A model generated the notes under the pieces. That model saw only the letters and a program-made list of their open reading frames with translations. It did not search any database and was not told the origin of the DNA. The translations under genes were made by a program, and so were the position numbers. This document shows, piece after piece, positions 25,509 to 34,304 of a stretch of 43,864 bases of DNA. Source of the stretch: an uncultured Woeseiaceae bacterium. GTDB taxonomy: Bacteria > Pseudomonadota > Gammaproteobacteria > Steroidobacterales > Woeseiaceae. The stretch is taken from NCBI GenBank assembly GCA_905182415.1, contig CAJJBK010000017.1, positions 1 to 43,864 on the forward strand, written 5' to 3'. The first letter of the stretch is position 1, and every line of letters starts with the position of its first letter.

Positions 25509-25527
25509 GTGAATGACAATCATTGCT
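25509..25527. promoter_or_regulatory. candidate Fur box
   Basis: The 19-mer from 25509 to 25527 contains AATGACAATCATT, an interrupted inverted repeat, and agrees with the 19-bp Fur consensus at 13 positions by direct comparison. It lies 28 bases upstream of the TPR lipoprotein start and about 130 bases upstream of the divergent racemase gene. It is a candidate only; the surrounding DNA is AT-rich. Confidence 0.4.
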
Positions 25528-25660
25528 TAAAATTTAATTACAAAGGTTAATATGCATTGGTTATATATTCAAGATCCTTTTCGTTTCTTAACATTAATTT
25601 AATTCTTATTTAATGATGTTAATATTATCTCAATATTTATGTTGGCTAAGCGGGATATAG

Positions 25661-26389
25661 ATGAGTAAAAATAAAAAACAATTTATTGGCGGTGTCCTGG
25701 GTGGAATGGGACCTTTGGCAACGGTAGATTTTATGTCAAGCGTGATCTCTCTTAACCCTATTGAAACTGAAAAAGATCATATTCATCTTATTGTAGATCA
25801 AAACCCACATGTACCGAATAGGCAAATTAAAACGCCAGCACAAAGAAAAAAAATTAGCTCACTTTTGATGGACAGGGCAATAAAACTTGAAGCAGCTGGA
25901 GCTGATTTTTTAGTGATGCCTTGTAATACAGCCCATATGTTTGCTGATGCAATAAAAAAAGTGATCAATATTCCTTTTCTTCATATTGTAGAGGAGACCG
26001 TAGCTGAAATATTGTGTTATCACTCAGAAAAAACAACCGTTGGAATCATGGCAACTTCAGCATGCTTGACATCGATGATTTATCAGGATGGATTAATAAA
26101 TGCAAATAGAAAATTTATTGTTCCGAGTGACTGTTTTCAAGAAAAATGTATGGAAATTATCTTTTCCATAAAAGATGGCAGAGATATTAAATTTATGCAA
26201 AATGAAATGCAGGAGATAGCTGAACATTTGATTACCATGGGTGCTGAGATTATCATAGCTGGTTGTACAGAAATTCCTCTAGTAATTAAGGATAATGACA
26301 TCAATATTCCATTGATTTCATCAACTGAAGTTCTTGCTTTAAAAACGATAGAATTTGCTACTGGAAAAGATTTAAAAAGAGTTTATTAA
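25661..26389 (+). CDS. aspartate/glutamate racemase family protein
   Basis: 242 residues, cytosolic, cofactor-independent racemase fold. The N-terminal motif GVLGGMGPLATVDFM is typical of aspartate racemases, and both catalytic cysteines are present: Cys88 in MPCNTAH and Cys202 in AGCTEIPL. These act as the acid/base pair that inverts the alpha-carbon of an amino acid. It is 14 bases upstream of a D-cysteine desulfhydrase/cysteate lyase-like gene and almost certainly co-transcribed with it, so its substrate may be the amino acid used by that enzyme rather than aspartate. It may instead supply D-amino acids for the cell wall. Confidence 0.88.
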   Translation: MSKNKKQFIGGVLGGMGPLATVDFMSSVISLNPIETEKDHIHLIVDQNPHVPNRQIKTPAQRKKISSLLMDRAIKLEAAGADFLVMPCNTAHMFADAIKKVINIPFLHIVEETVAEILCYHSEKTTVGIMATSACLTSMIYQDGLINANRKFIVPSDCFQEKCMEIIFSIKDGRDIKFMQNEMQEIAEHLITMGAEIIIAGCTEIPLVIKDNDINIPLISSTEVLALKTIEFATGKDLKRVY

Positions 26390-26403
26390 AAAAGGATTAA
26401 ATT

Positions 26404-27405
26404 ATGTTGTTATCGAGATTTCCCAGGGTTTCACTTGCCCATCTACCTACTCCCTTGGAGCACCTGCCAAGACTTTCGAAGCATTTGAATGGTCCTGAAA
26501 TTTACGTGAAGAGGGATGATTGTACGGGGCTTGGTACTGGTGGTAATAAAACCCGAAAATTAGAGTTCTTAATTGCAGATGCACAAAAAAACAATGCTGA
26601 TGTAATTATTACTCAAGGAGCTGTGCAATCAAATCATGCTCGTCAGACAGCTGCAGCAGCAGCTAAATTAGGCTTTCAGTGCGAATTAGTATTTGAGAAG
26701 AGGGTCACTGATGCCTCAAAAGCTTATATGGAATCTGGGAATGTATTTTTAGATCAACTTTTTGGAGCGAATATTCGAGAAGTAGCAAAAGGTTCTGATA
26801 TGAACGATGAGATGGAAAAAGTTGCCAGTGAGATAAGGGCAAATGGTCAGGTTCCATATATTATTCCTGGTGGCGGGTCTAATCCTATTGGTGCTCTGGG
26901 CTATGTCGATTGTGTATTAGAACTAATTGCACAAGCCAATGAGAGAAATTTAGTTATTGATAGCATTGTACATGCAACGGGCAGTGCAGGAACTCAAGCA
27001 GGAATTGTGGTTGGTGCGAAAGCTATGAATAGCAATATTCCAGTATTAGGTATTGGCGTTAATGCCCCAAAAAAATTACAAGAGGAAAAAGTCTATAAAC
27101 TCTCTTGTGAAACTAGTGAATATATGGGTCTTTCTGGGTTAGTGAAAAGAGATGATATTGTTGCGAACTGTGATTATGTTGGTGATGGTTATGGGGTTCC
27201 AACAAAAGGAATGAATGACGCGATTTTATTGCTTGCGAGACTAGAAGGACTGCTGTTTGATCCAGTTTATAGTGGTAAGGGTCTTGCCGGTATGATTGAT
27301 CTAATTGGCAGAGGTTATTTTAAAAATCAACGTAATATCGTATTTATTCATACTGGTGGCGCTACTGGTTTATTTGCTTATCATGATCTTTTAAGTACAA
27401 AGTAA
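26404..27405 (+). CDS. PLP-dependent lyase, D-cysteine desulfhydrase / L-cysteate sulfo-lyase type
   Basis: 333 residues, fold-type II PLP enzyme of the ACC deaminase/D-cysteine desulfhydrase family. It has [20 protein letters not shown] with the Schiff-base Lys49, [16 protein letters not shown], and a C-terminal [11 protein letters not shown] and [11 protein letters not shown]. From memory of the family, [13 protein letters not shown] plus QSNHARQT is closer to L-cysteate sulfo-lyase (CuyA) than to E. coli D-cysteine desulfhydrase, which reads MAMGGNKLRK and QSNHVRQT. Either reaction gives pyruvate and ammonia plus sulfite or sulfide. AAGGA precedes the ATG. The adjacent racemase would allow the other enantiomer to be used. 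The choice between the two activities is inference. Confidence 0.82.
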   Translation: MLLSRFPRVSLAHLPTPLEHLPRLSKHLNGPEIYVKRDDCTGLGTGGNKTRKLEFLIADAQKNNADVIITQGAVQSNHARQTAAAAAKLGFQCELVFEKRVTDASKAYMESGNVFLDQLFGANIREVAKGSDMNDEMEKVASEIRANGQVPYIIPGGGSNPIGALGYVDCVLELIAQANERNLVIDSIVHATGSAGTQAGIVVGAKAMNSNIPVLGIGVNAPKKLQEEKVYKLSCETSEYMGLSGLVKRDDIVANCDYVGDGYGVPTKGMNDAILLLARLEGLLFDPVYSGKGLAGMIDLIGRGYFKNQRNIVFIHTGGATGLFAYHDLLSTK

Positions 27406-27448
27406 TTTATTCTAGATCTGTTAATCCTATTTGATTTCAAATGAAAGG

Positions 27449-27475
27449 TTAAGATATGTTAAGACTACCTATAAT
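27449..27475 (+). promoter_or_regulatory. candidate promoter for the DUF5916 gene
   Basis: A perfect -10 box TATAAT (27470-27475) has a TTAAGA -35-like hexamer at 27449-27454, with a short 15-base spacer. It lies in the 177-base gap between the PLP lyase and the DUF5916 gene. It suggests that the downstream genes can be transcribed separately from the racemase-lyase pair. Confidence 0.3.
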
Positions 27476-27582
27476 TACTGGTAAAAATAGCCATCCCCAT
27501 CTAAAATCCACCCAAACTTATGAGTCGTCATAACACTTTAAATTATAATTTTTTATTTACGATTAAAAACATGGAGTATATT

Positions 27583-29817
27583 TTGAATCACGAAGGACGT
27601 TCGTTTTTTTTAAGCCTGATTACAAGTTTACTAGTTTTGATTGGTCAGCCCTTGGCTGCTCAAACTACTACTTTACCCGAGCAATTGCCTCGTCCGGTAT
27701 TAAATTCAAATAAGCTCAGTTCAACTCCAATTTTGGATGGCAATATCCTCAGTGATGTTGCGTGGAATGGTGCAGATGCAGCAACTAATTTTACTCAAAT
27801 ACAACCTAATGAAGGCGCTCCAGCTACTCAAAAAACTGAGGTCTATATTGGGTATACTGATTCGGCTATTTATATTGGCTTAGTCGCTTACGATGATAAC
27901 CCAGCAGGTATCATCGTTGCTGATAGCCGACGAGACTCTAAACTCAGCGAGACAGATAGCTTTCAGGTGGTCATTGATGGCTTATTAGACCGTCAAAATG
28001 GATATGTTTTTGGTACCAATCCAATTGGCATCGAATATGATGGCCAAGTTACAAAAGAAGGCGGTAGTGGCTCGGGACAATTCAGTTCGGGTGGTGGCGC
28101 TTTCAATCTAGAGTGGAATGGAAGTTGGAAGGTGGTCTCTAAAATTACTGATTTTGGATGGACGTCTGAGATGGAGATACCTTTTTCCACCTTACGATAT
28201 GGTAAAGGAAAGGATCAGATTTGGGGTGTAAATTTCCAACGTAATATCCGACGTAATAATGAAATTGCTTTTTGGGCTCCTTTATCACGCCAAAGAAAAA
28301 TACATCGTGTCTCAGCCGCAGGAACTGTTGAAGGGATTGTCGCTCCTTCGCAACAAAATCTTCAAGTTACACCTTATTTTCTGGGTACCTCATCTAGCGG
28401 TGGATCACTTGCAAAGAGTGATACTAATCAAGAGGTCGGCTTAGATTTAAAATATTCCATTACGCCAAGCTTAACTCTAGATGCCACACTTAATACAGAT
28501 TTTGCTCAAGTTGAAGTGGATGAACAAGTAGTTAATTTAGATCGTTTTAGTATTTTCTTGCCCGAAAAAAGACCCTTCTTTTTAGAAAATGCCGGACAAT
28601 TTTCTGTCGGTAATGCTCGTGAAGCCGAGTTATTTTTTAGTCGTCGAATTGGTATGGCTAGTGGAAGTCAAGTACCTATTAATGGCGGTGTACGATTATC
28701 TGGAAAAATATCAGATAAGACTAATGTTGGCTTGTTACATATGGATGTTGATGGCGTAAATGGCGTTGCTCCGGGGAATAAATTCACAGTGGCTAGGGTT
28801 AATCAAGAATTTGCCAATAGATCTTCAATTGGCGCTTTAATAGTTGATAGACAGGGTGATGGTGCAATTACAGGTTCTAGTTCGACGGATCAAAACCAAA
28901 CTTATGCACTTGATGGTCAATGGGGTTATAGTGACGAACTCCTTTTTTCTGGTTGGGCAGCAAAAACAAGCACGCCTGGTAAATCAGGAAAAGAAGGTGC
29001 ATTTTCTATCAAAATGAATTATGACTCTGCAAATTGGAACTCACGAATTAATTATAGTGAGGTAGAAGAGAATTTTAATCCAGAGGTTGGCTTTCTGAGT
29101 CGAAAAAATTACAAGAAAACCCAAGCTTATATAATGCGACGAATAAGACCGGAAGACTTATATGGATTACTTGAGGTTCGCCCACATATTATGATTCAGA
29201 GTTACAAAGATTTTAATGGGTTCGAGGAATCTGGATTTGGACACTATGATATCCATTGGGAATTTAAGAATGGTTATCGAATAGACACAGGTATGAATAC
29301 TACTACTGAAGGCGTTAAAGAGTCTTTTGATATTACTAGCGGTGTCACTGTTAAGCCTGGAACATATGATCACAAAGAGGCTATGATTGTTTTCTATACC
29401 AATCAAGGTGCGCCACTGAGTTTTTCAATTCGAAATATTGTTGGCGGCCGTTTTGGTGGTGATAGGAAAAGTATCGAACCTACACTTAAATATCGTATAG
29501 GGGAGAAATTTTCTAGTGAATTGGGTTTAAAGCACAATAATTTTGAATTGCCGGTTACAGGTGGTGATTTTATTGTCAATTTAACAAAATTAAGACTGTC
29601 TTATTCGTTTACTCCAAAAATATTGCTCCAAGCTCTCATTCAACACAACAGCAAAGACGATACAGTTACTACTAATTTCCGTTTCTCATGGTTACAGACA
29701 GCGACTTCAGGATTGTATGTTGTTTACAATGAATTTGATGATAGTTCTATTGGTGCCTTACCCAAAGGAAAAGAATTTTCTATTAAATATAGTTATATGT
29801 TTGATGTTCTCAAATGA
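27583..29817 (+). CDS. outer-membrane protein with CBM9-like domain and DUF5916 beta-barrel
   Basis: 744 residues from a TTG at 27583, preferred because GGAG (27573-27576) sits 6 bases upstream and the product then begins with a compact signal peptide ending LAAQ. In-frame ATGs at 27520 and 27571 lack a ribosome binding site and would give an unusually long leader. An N-terminal carbohydrate-binding family 9-like domain (about residues 30-225, TPILDGNILSDVAW, DSFQVVIDG) is followed by the DUF5916 region with LPEKRPFFLEN (326-336) and LFFSRRIGM. The rest is alternating beta-strand segments expected to form an outer-membrane barrel. The function of DUF5916 proteins is not established. The P1-family peptidase follows after 35 bases. 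Confidence 0.85.
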   Translation: MNHEGRSFFLSLITSLLVLIGQPLAAQTTTLPEQLPRPVLNSNKLSSTPILDGNILSDVAWNGADAATNFTQIQPNEGAPATQKTEVYIGYTDSAIYIGLVAYDDNPAGIIVADSRRDSKLSETDSFQVVIDGLLDRQNGYVFGTNPIGIEYDGQVTKEGGSGSGQFSSGGGAFNLEWNGSWKVVSKITDFGWTSEMEIPFSTLRYGKGKDQIWGVNFQRNIRRNNEIAFWAPLSRQRKIHRVSAAGTVEGIVAPSQQNLQVTPYFLGTSSSGGSLAKSDTNQEVGLDLKYSITPSLTLDATLNTDFAQVEVDEQVVNLDRFSIFLPEKRPFFLENAGQFSVGNAREAELFFSRRIGMASGSQVPINGGVRLSGKISDKTNVGLLHMDVDGVNGVAPGNKFTVARVNQEFANRSSIGALIVDRQGDGAITGSSSTDQNQTYALDGQWGYSDELLFSGWAAKTSTPGKSGKEGAFSIKMNYDSANWNSRINYSEVEENFNPEVGFLSRKNYKKTQAYIMRRIRPEDLYGLLEVRPHIMIQSYKDFNGFEESGFGHYDIHWEFKNGYRIDTGMNTTTEGVKESFDITSGVTVKPGTYDHKEAMIVFYTNQGAPLSFSIRNIVGGRFGGDRKSIEPTLKYRIGEKFSSELGLKHNNFELPVTGGDFIVNLTKLRLSYSFTPKILLQALIQHNSKDDTVTTNFRFSWLQTATSGLYVVYNEFDDSSIGALPKGKEFSIKYSYMFDVLK

Positions 29818-29852
29818 TTGCATAAAAGATCAAAATGACTGAATATTAATAA

Positions 29853-31028
29853 ATGCCAAGTTTTATTTATTTATTAAACGTAGTTCTAATCCTTAGCTTC
29901 AGTTCAGTTTTTTCGGATACAAATGAGAGGCCAAGAGCACGTGAAGCCGGACTTATTATTGGTATTTTTGAGCCTGGACCTTACAACGCCATTACTGATG
30001 TTGAAGGCGTTAAGGTTGGACATGTAACAAAAATCGAAGGTAATGATATTCGAACCGGCATTACGGCCATCATTCCCGCTCCAGGAAATCTTTATACACA
30101 CCCGATACCGGCATGGATTCATGTAGGGAATGGCTACGGTAAGATGATCGGAGAGACTCAGGTTCGTGAGTTTGGAGAAATAGAAACACCCATCCTTTTG
30201 ACTTGCACATTATGTGTTTGGAGTGCTGCGAATGCACTCAAAGAGTGGATTTACGAGCAACCAGGAATGGGGGAGCATACAGTAAACCCGATTGTGGGTG
30301 AAACCAATGATGGCGCTGTCAATGATATGTGGGCAGATCCAATTCAAAAAGATGAGGTATTCACGGCATTGAAGATTGCTCATAATGGTCCAGTAGAAGA
30401 GGGCAGTATTGGAGCAGGTACAGGTACGCAAGCATTTGGTTGGAAAGGCGGAATTGGTTCAAGCTCAAGAGTCTTACCCCAATCTCTGGGCGGTTATACG
30501 ATTGGCGTACTTGTACAGACCAATTTTGGCGGTATTTTGACTATGAATGGCGCTCCAGTAGGAAGAGAATTAAATCAATATTCATATAAAGATAACCTGA
30601 TTGATACTGCAAATGAAGATAAAATTGACGGTTCGATTATGATCGTAGTGGCTACCGATGCCCCTTTAAATGCGAGAAGCTTAGATCGTTTAGCAATGCG
30701 CGCCATAATGGGTTTAGCAAGAACAGGTTCTCATGCAAGTAATGGCTCTGGTGATTATGTCGTGGCTTTTTCAACCCACCCATCAGTTCGACGCCCTCGC
30801 CTGAGTGACAAACCAATAACATCGTTGTCTTTGGTTAATGCATCTATGTCACCCTTATTTGCTGCCACAGCAGAAGCTACCGAAGAAGCAATTTATAATG
30901 CTATTTTTAAAGCTACAACTATAGAAAGTGATCGAGGAATTCGAAAGGCTATTCCGCTAAAAGATCTTATGCGTATTCTAGAAAAATATAATGCCCTTCA
31001 TTGGGATAAGAATATTACAAACAAATAA
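29853..31028 (+). CDS. secreted P1-family peptidase (DmpA/beta-aminopeptidase-like)
   Basis: 391 residues with a signal peptide ending near residue 21 (SSVFSD). Hallmarks of the DmpA/BapA N-terminal nucleophile family are visible: ITDVEGVKVGHVT, NPIVGETNDG, GSIGAGTGT and DGSIMIVVATDAPL. In this family the precursor cleaves itself before the catalytic serine, here Gly260/Ser261, giving two chains. Members remove N-terminal amino acids, D-amino acids or beta-amino acids from short peptides. It is exported, so it should supply free amino acids in the periplasm, consistent with the D-amino acid and racemase genes nearby. No clear ribosome binding site precedes the ATG. It lies 35 bases after the DUF5916 gene. 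Confidence 0.88.
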   Translation: MPSFIYLLNVVLILSFSSVFSDTNERPRAREAGLIIGIFEPGPYNAITDVEGVKVGHVTKIEGNDIRTGITAIIPAPGNLYTHPIPAWIHVGNGYGKMIGETQVREFGEIETPILLTCTLCVWSAANALKEWIYEQPGMGEHTVNPIVGETNDGAVNDMWADPIQKDEVFTALKIAHNGPVEEGSIGAGTGTQAFGWKGGIGSSSRVLPQSLGGYTIGVLVQTNFGGILTMNGAPVGRELNQYSYKDNLIDTANEDKIDGSIMIVVATDAPLNARSLDRLAMRAIMGLARTGSHASNGSGDYVVAFSTHPSVRRPRLSDKPITSLSLVNASMSPLFAATAEATEEAIYNAIFKATTIESDRGIRKAIPLKDLMRILEKYNALHWDKNITNK

Positions 31029-31140
31029 GTCATACGCAAAAATTTAACTTAGTGTATTTTCATTATATGAAATGACGCCTTTATGATTTGAGTCATAGCA
31101 CATACACTTGAATTACTATTTTTTAAGCAAGGTAATAAAT

Positions 31141-32685
31141 GTGCAGCATTTTGATACGATCATTATTGGTGGCGGACACAATGGTCTGGTATGTGCAAAT
31201 TATCTTGGCAAGGCCGGTCAAAAAGTATTACTTATAGAGGCCTCTGAGAAACTAGGCGGCTTAGCCGCAACACGTGAATTTTATCCTGGTTTTAAGGCTA
31301 GTGTAGCTCATGCCATCAATCAGTTTCCTGAAAAAATTGTTTCAGATTTAAATTTAACTAGATTTGGTTATGAGCAAAGTTCGAGAAGTATGAAAAATAT
31401 CGGACTTGATCTAGAAGGTAATCATGTATTCGTCACGCAAGATGGTTTGTCAGGTGTATCCGATAAGGAAGTCAGGCAATATGATTTATATATAGCTTCT
31501 TTAAAACGCTTTGCAAAAGCACTACAACCATTTTGGATGAAAAAAATGCCTGCGATTGGTGGTAATACTATCGCTGAAATTCTGACATTTATTCAGATTG
31601 GCTTGAAGCTTAAATTGCTCGGTAAAAAAGACATGCGTGAATTACTTCGTGTGGCTTCTTTGCCAGCTAGAGACTTGATGGATGAAAATTTTGATTCAGA
31701 TTTACTCAAAGCAACTCTAAGTTGGGATGCATTGGTTGGTTCAACTCAAGCTCCTCGTTCACCAAACAACTCAATATTGACCTTATTGTACCGAATGGCT
31801 GGTAATCATCATGGTCATTACATGCTCCCTGAAGGTGGTGTTCAAAGCTTGATAGATGCACTAACTGATGCTGCAAAAAGCGTTGGAGTGGAAATTCGCT
31901 GTGACTCACCGGTCAAAAAAATCTCAATAAAAGCTGACAAAAATGGAGTCAAGGCGGAAGGAGTGATTTTAGATGGAGGAGAAGAAATTACGGGCGATCG
32001 TGTTATTTCTGCGCTAGATCCAAAGCAAACATTTATTAATTTAGTAGGTGCCGAACACTTAGAAATTGAATTTTTGAATCGAATTAATCGTCTTCGAACA
32101 GATGGTTATGTGGCAAAACTTCATCTGGCTTTATCTGATATTCCTAACTTTACAGGAATCGAAACATTGGATGATCGTTTTATTATTGCACCAACCATGG
32201 ATACCATAGAATTCGCATGGGATGATGCTAAATATGGGCAATGTCCAGAAAATCCTGTAATCGAAATAGTTATTCCAAGCCTTAATAGTCCTGCCTTGTC
32301 TCCGGAAGGAGGGCATGTTCTCTCTGCGAATATTATGTATATACCGTATCGAAAAAAAGGGGGCTGGTCAGAAGAATCAAAAGCTCATCTTGTAAAGAAA
32401 TTACTAAATACGCTGGATCAATATTCTCCAGGATTATCAGAAAAAGTTATTCATGCAGAACTTTTAACGCCAGTCGACCTTGAGAAAGATTGGCGGGTTA
32501 CAGGTGGTCATTGGCATCATACAGAATTAGCATTGGATCAAATGTTAATGATGCGACCAACTTATGAAGCCGCTCAATATCAGACACCGGTGGATGATCT
32601 TTATATTTGTGGTGCTGGCTGTCATCCGGGCGGTGGTCTAATGGGCGCAGCTGGATTCAATGCGGCAAAAGTGATCTTAACATGA
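31141..32685 (+). CDS. PYROXD2/phytoene desaturase-like FAD oxidoreductase (first of a tandem pair)
   Basis: 514 residues from GTG 31141, preceded by AAGG at 31129-31132; an upstream TTG at 31108 lacks a site and adds residues before the FAD motif. The N-terminus is TIIIGGGHNGLVCANYL, then LGGLAATREFYPGFKAS; the C-terminus has CGAGCHPGGGLMGAAGFNAA. This matches PYROXD2-like members of the phytoene desaturase/amine oxidase superfamily. The substrate is unknown. Its stop overlaps the start of a second PYROXD2-like gene (ATGA), so the two are translationally coupled and may form a heteromer or act in sequence. No carotenoid gene is present, so carotenoid synthesis is unlikely. Confidence 0.85.
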   Translation: MQHFDTIIIGGGHNGLVCANYLGKAGQKVLLIEASEKLGGLAATREFYPGFKASVAHAINQFPEKIVSDLNLTRFGYEQSSRSMKNIGLDLEGNHVFVTQDGLSGVSDKEVRQYDLYIASLKRFAKALQPFWMKKMPAIGGNTIAEILTFIQIGLKLKLLGKKDMRELLRVASLPARDLMDENFDSDLLKATLSWDALVGSTQAPRSPNNSILTLLYRMAGNHHGHYMLPEGGVQSLIDALTDAAKSVGVEIRCDSPVKKISIKADKNGVKAEGVILDGGEEITGDRVISALDPKQTFINLVGAEHLEIEFLNRINRLRTDGYVAKLHLALSDIPNFTGIETLDDRFIIAPTMDTIEFAWDDAKYGQCPENPVIEIVIPSLNSPALSPEGGHVLSANIMYIPYRKKGGWSEESKAHLVKKLLNTLDQYSPGLSEKVIHAELLTPVDLEKDWRVTGGHWHHTELALDQMLMMRPTYEAAQYQTPVDDLYICGAGCHPGGGLMGAAGFNAAKVILT

Positions 32686-34301
32686 AGAGTTACGACGCAA
32701 TTATTGTAGGAGCGGGTCATAATGGTTTGACCAATGCTGCGTATCTAGCAAGAGCGGGCCTGAAAGTTCTGGTTGTAGAAAAAAATGATTACATCGGTGG
32801 TGCTGCAGTTACCAGAGAAATGCATAACGGTTGGTTTTATTCAAGTTGCTCTTATGTTTGTTCAATGATGCGTCAATCTATTCATCGAGATCTAGATTTG
32901 ACACGTCATGGGTTAATTTTAGTTCCATATTTAGGGACAGTAAATTTTGGCGATAATGGAGAAACCCTTTCTGCTTACCATGCCGAGGGTCCTTACTATA
33001 ACGAGCTAAGATCACACTCACCACATGATGCTGATGCGATGTTTAGGTTGCAAGCAGATCTTAGTCGCTATGCTCAATTGATCCGCAAAACACTAATGAG
33101 GACACCACCAGACCCCACCTCATTAAAGCCAAGAGATATCAAGGAAATGTTATTTTTAGCAAAAGAATTTGGAAATCTTGGTGAAAAAGAATTCTATGAG
33201 TACGTTCGTTTTTTTACCATGAGTGCTGCTGAGTTTCTTGATGATTATTTTGAGAATGACCTTATCAAGGCAACTATGGCAGGAGCTGGAATCATTGGAA
33301 CAGCTTTGGGGGTTTATTCACCCGGTTCAGCTTATATATTGTTGCATCATGTGATGGGTGATGTTGATGGAAGTATTGGTGCATGGGGATTGGCCCGTGG
33401 TGGAATGGGGTCAATATCAAAGGCAATTGCAGGAGCATTAAAAGAGGCTGGAGGTGAGATCAGAGTGAATGCCGGGGTTCAGCAAATTCTTGTAAAAAAT
33501 GGACGAGCAATTGGTGTTGCTCTTGAGAGTGGTGAAGAGATAAATGCTTCAATTGTTGTATCTAATCTTGATGCTAAACGTACTTTTACAAAAGTAATGG
33601 ATAAAAATGATCTACCCGAGGGTATTTATGAAAAAGCTAGAAATTTCAAGATCAGAGGTTCTTCGGGCAAGGTTAATATAGCCTTATCCGCATTACCTAA
33701 ATTTACCGGCTTGCCGGATAATAAATATATCAATAGAGGTGGGCAGGGATTTTGTGGGTCACTCGAAACAATGGAACGAGCTTACGATTGTTGGAAGCGA
33801 GGTACATGGTCTGATGATCCATTTATTGAATCAGTAATACCATCAGCATGGGATCCGACAGTGGCTCCACCTGGAAAACATTGGATGTCTAATTTTATTC
33901 AATATTGCCCATCAGAGCTTGCGGATGGACCATGGACTCCTGAGAAACGAGATCAATTTGGTCAGACGGTCGTCAATAAGATTGAGAGATATTCTCCTGG
34001 GTTTAAAGATTTAATTGTTCATATGGAGGTACGAACTCCATATGAAATTGAAAATGAGATCGGTCTTACTGAAGGAAATATCTTTCAAGGTGAGTTAACT
34101 ATTGATCAGTTATTATTTAACAGACCTTTTCCTGGCTATTCTCAATATCGAATGCCAATAAAGAATATGTATATGTGTGGTTCTTCGACTCACCCTGGTG
34201 GTGGAGTATCATCATGTTGTGGAGCAAATGCTGCCAGAGAAATATTAATAGACCTCAAAAAGCCAAATACGGTTCCAGAGGACGATTGCTATGACGAGTA
34301 G
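32682..34301 (+). CDS. PYROXD2/phytoene desaturase-like FAD oxidoreductase (second of a tandem pair)
   Basis: 539 residues starting at the ATG of an ATGA overlap with the previous gene; a longer frame from 32607 runs inside that gene and is not used. FAD motif AIIVGAGHNGLTNAAYL, then IGGAAVTREMHNGW; the C-terminal half has SVIPSAWDPTVAPPGKH, PYEIENEIGLTEGNIF and CGSSTHPGGGVSSC. These fit PYROXD2-like oxidoreductases more closely than its neighbour does. Divergence between the two copies suggests different roles rather than a recent duplication. A folate-dependent aminomethyltransferase starts 4 bases after its stop, so oxidation of an N- or S-methyl compound with transfer of the one-carbon unit to tetrahydrofolate is a reasonable model, not proven. 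Confidence 0.87.
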   Translation: MKSYDAIIVGAGHNGLTNAAYLARAGLKVLVVEKNDYIGGAAVTREMHNGWFYSSCSYVCSMMRQSIHRDLDLTRHGLILVPYLGTVNFGDNGETLSAYHAEGPYYNELRSHSPHDADAMFRLQADLSRYAQLIRKTLMRTPPDPTSLKPRDIKEMLFLAKEFGNLGEKEFYEYVRFFTMSAAEFLDDYFENDLIKATMAGAGIIGTALGVYSPGSAYILLHHVMGDVDGSIGAWGLARGGMGSISKAIAGALKEAGGEIRVNAGVQQILVKNGRAIGVALESGEEINASIVVSNLDAKRTFTKVMDKNDLPEGIYEKARNFKIRGSSGKVNIALSALPKFTGLPDNKYINRGGQGFCGSLETMERAYDCWKRGTWSDDPFIESVIPSAWDPTVAPPGKHWMSNFIQYCPSELADGPWTPEKRDQFGQTVVNKIERYSPGFKDLIVHMEVRTPYEIENEIGLTEGNIFQGELTIDQLLFNRPFPGYSQYRMPIKNMYMCGSSTHPGGGVSSCCGANAAREILIDLKKPNTVPEDDCYDE

Positions 34302-34304
34302 AAT

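Noticed and set aside
32607-32681. A longer start for the second PYROXD2-like gene
   Set aside because: It would overlap the upstream gene by 79 bases and put 25 unrelated residues before the FAD motif; the ATGA overlap at 32682 is the natural start.
31141-34301. Tandem phytoene desaturase-like genes as a carotenoid pathway
   Set aside because: No crtB, crtE or cyclase gene is nearby; the motifs fit PYROXD2-like proteins and the neighbour is a folate methyltransferase.
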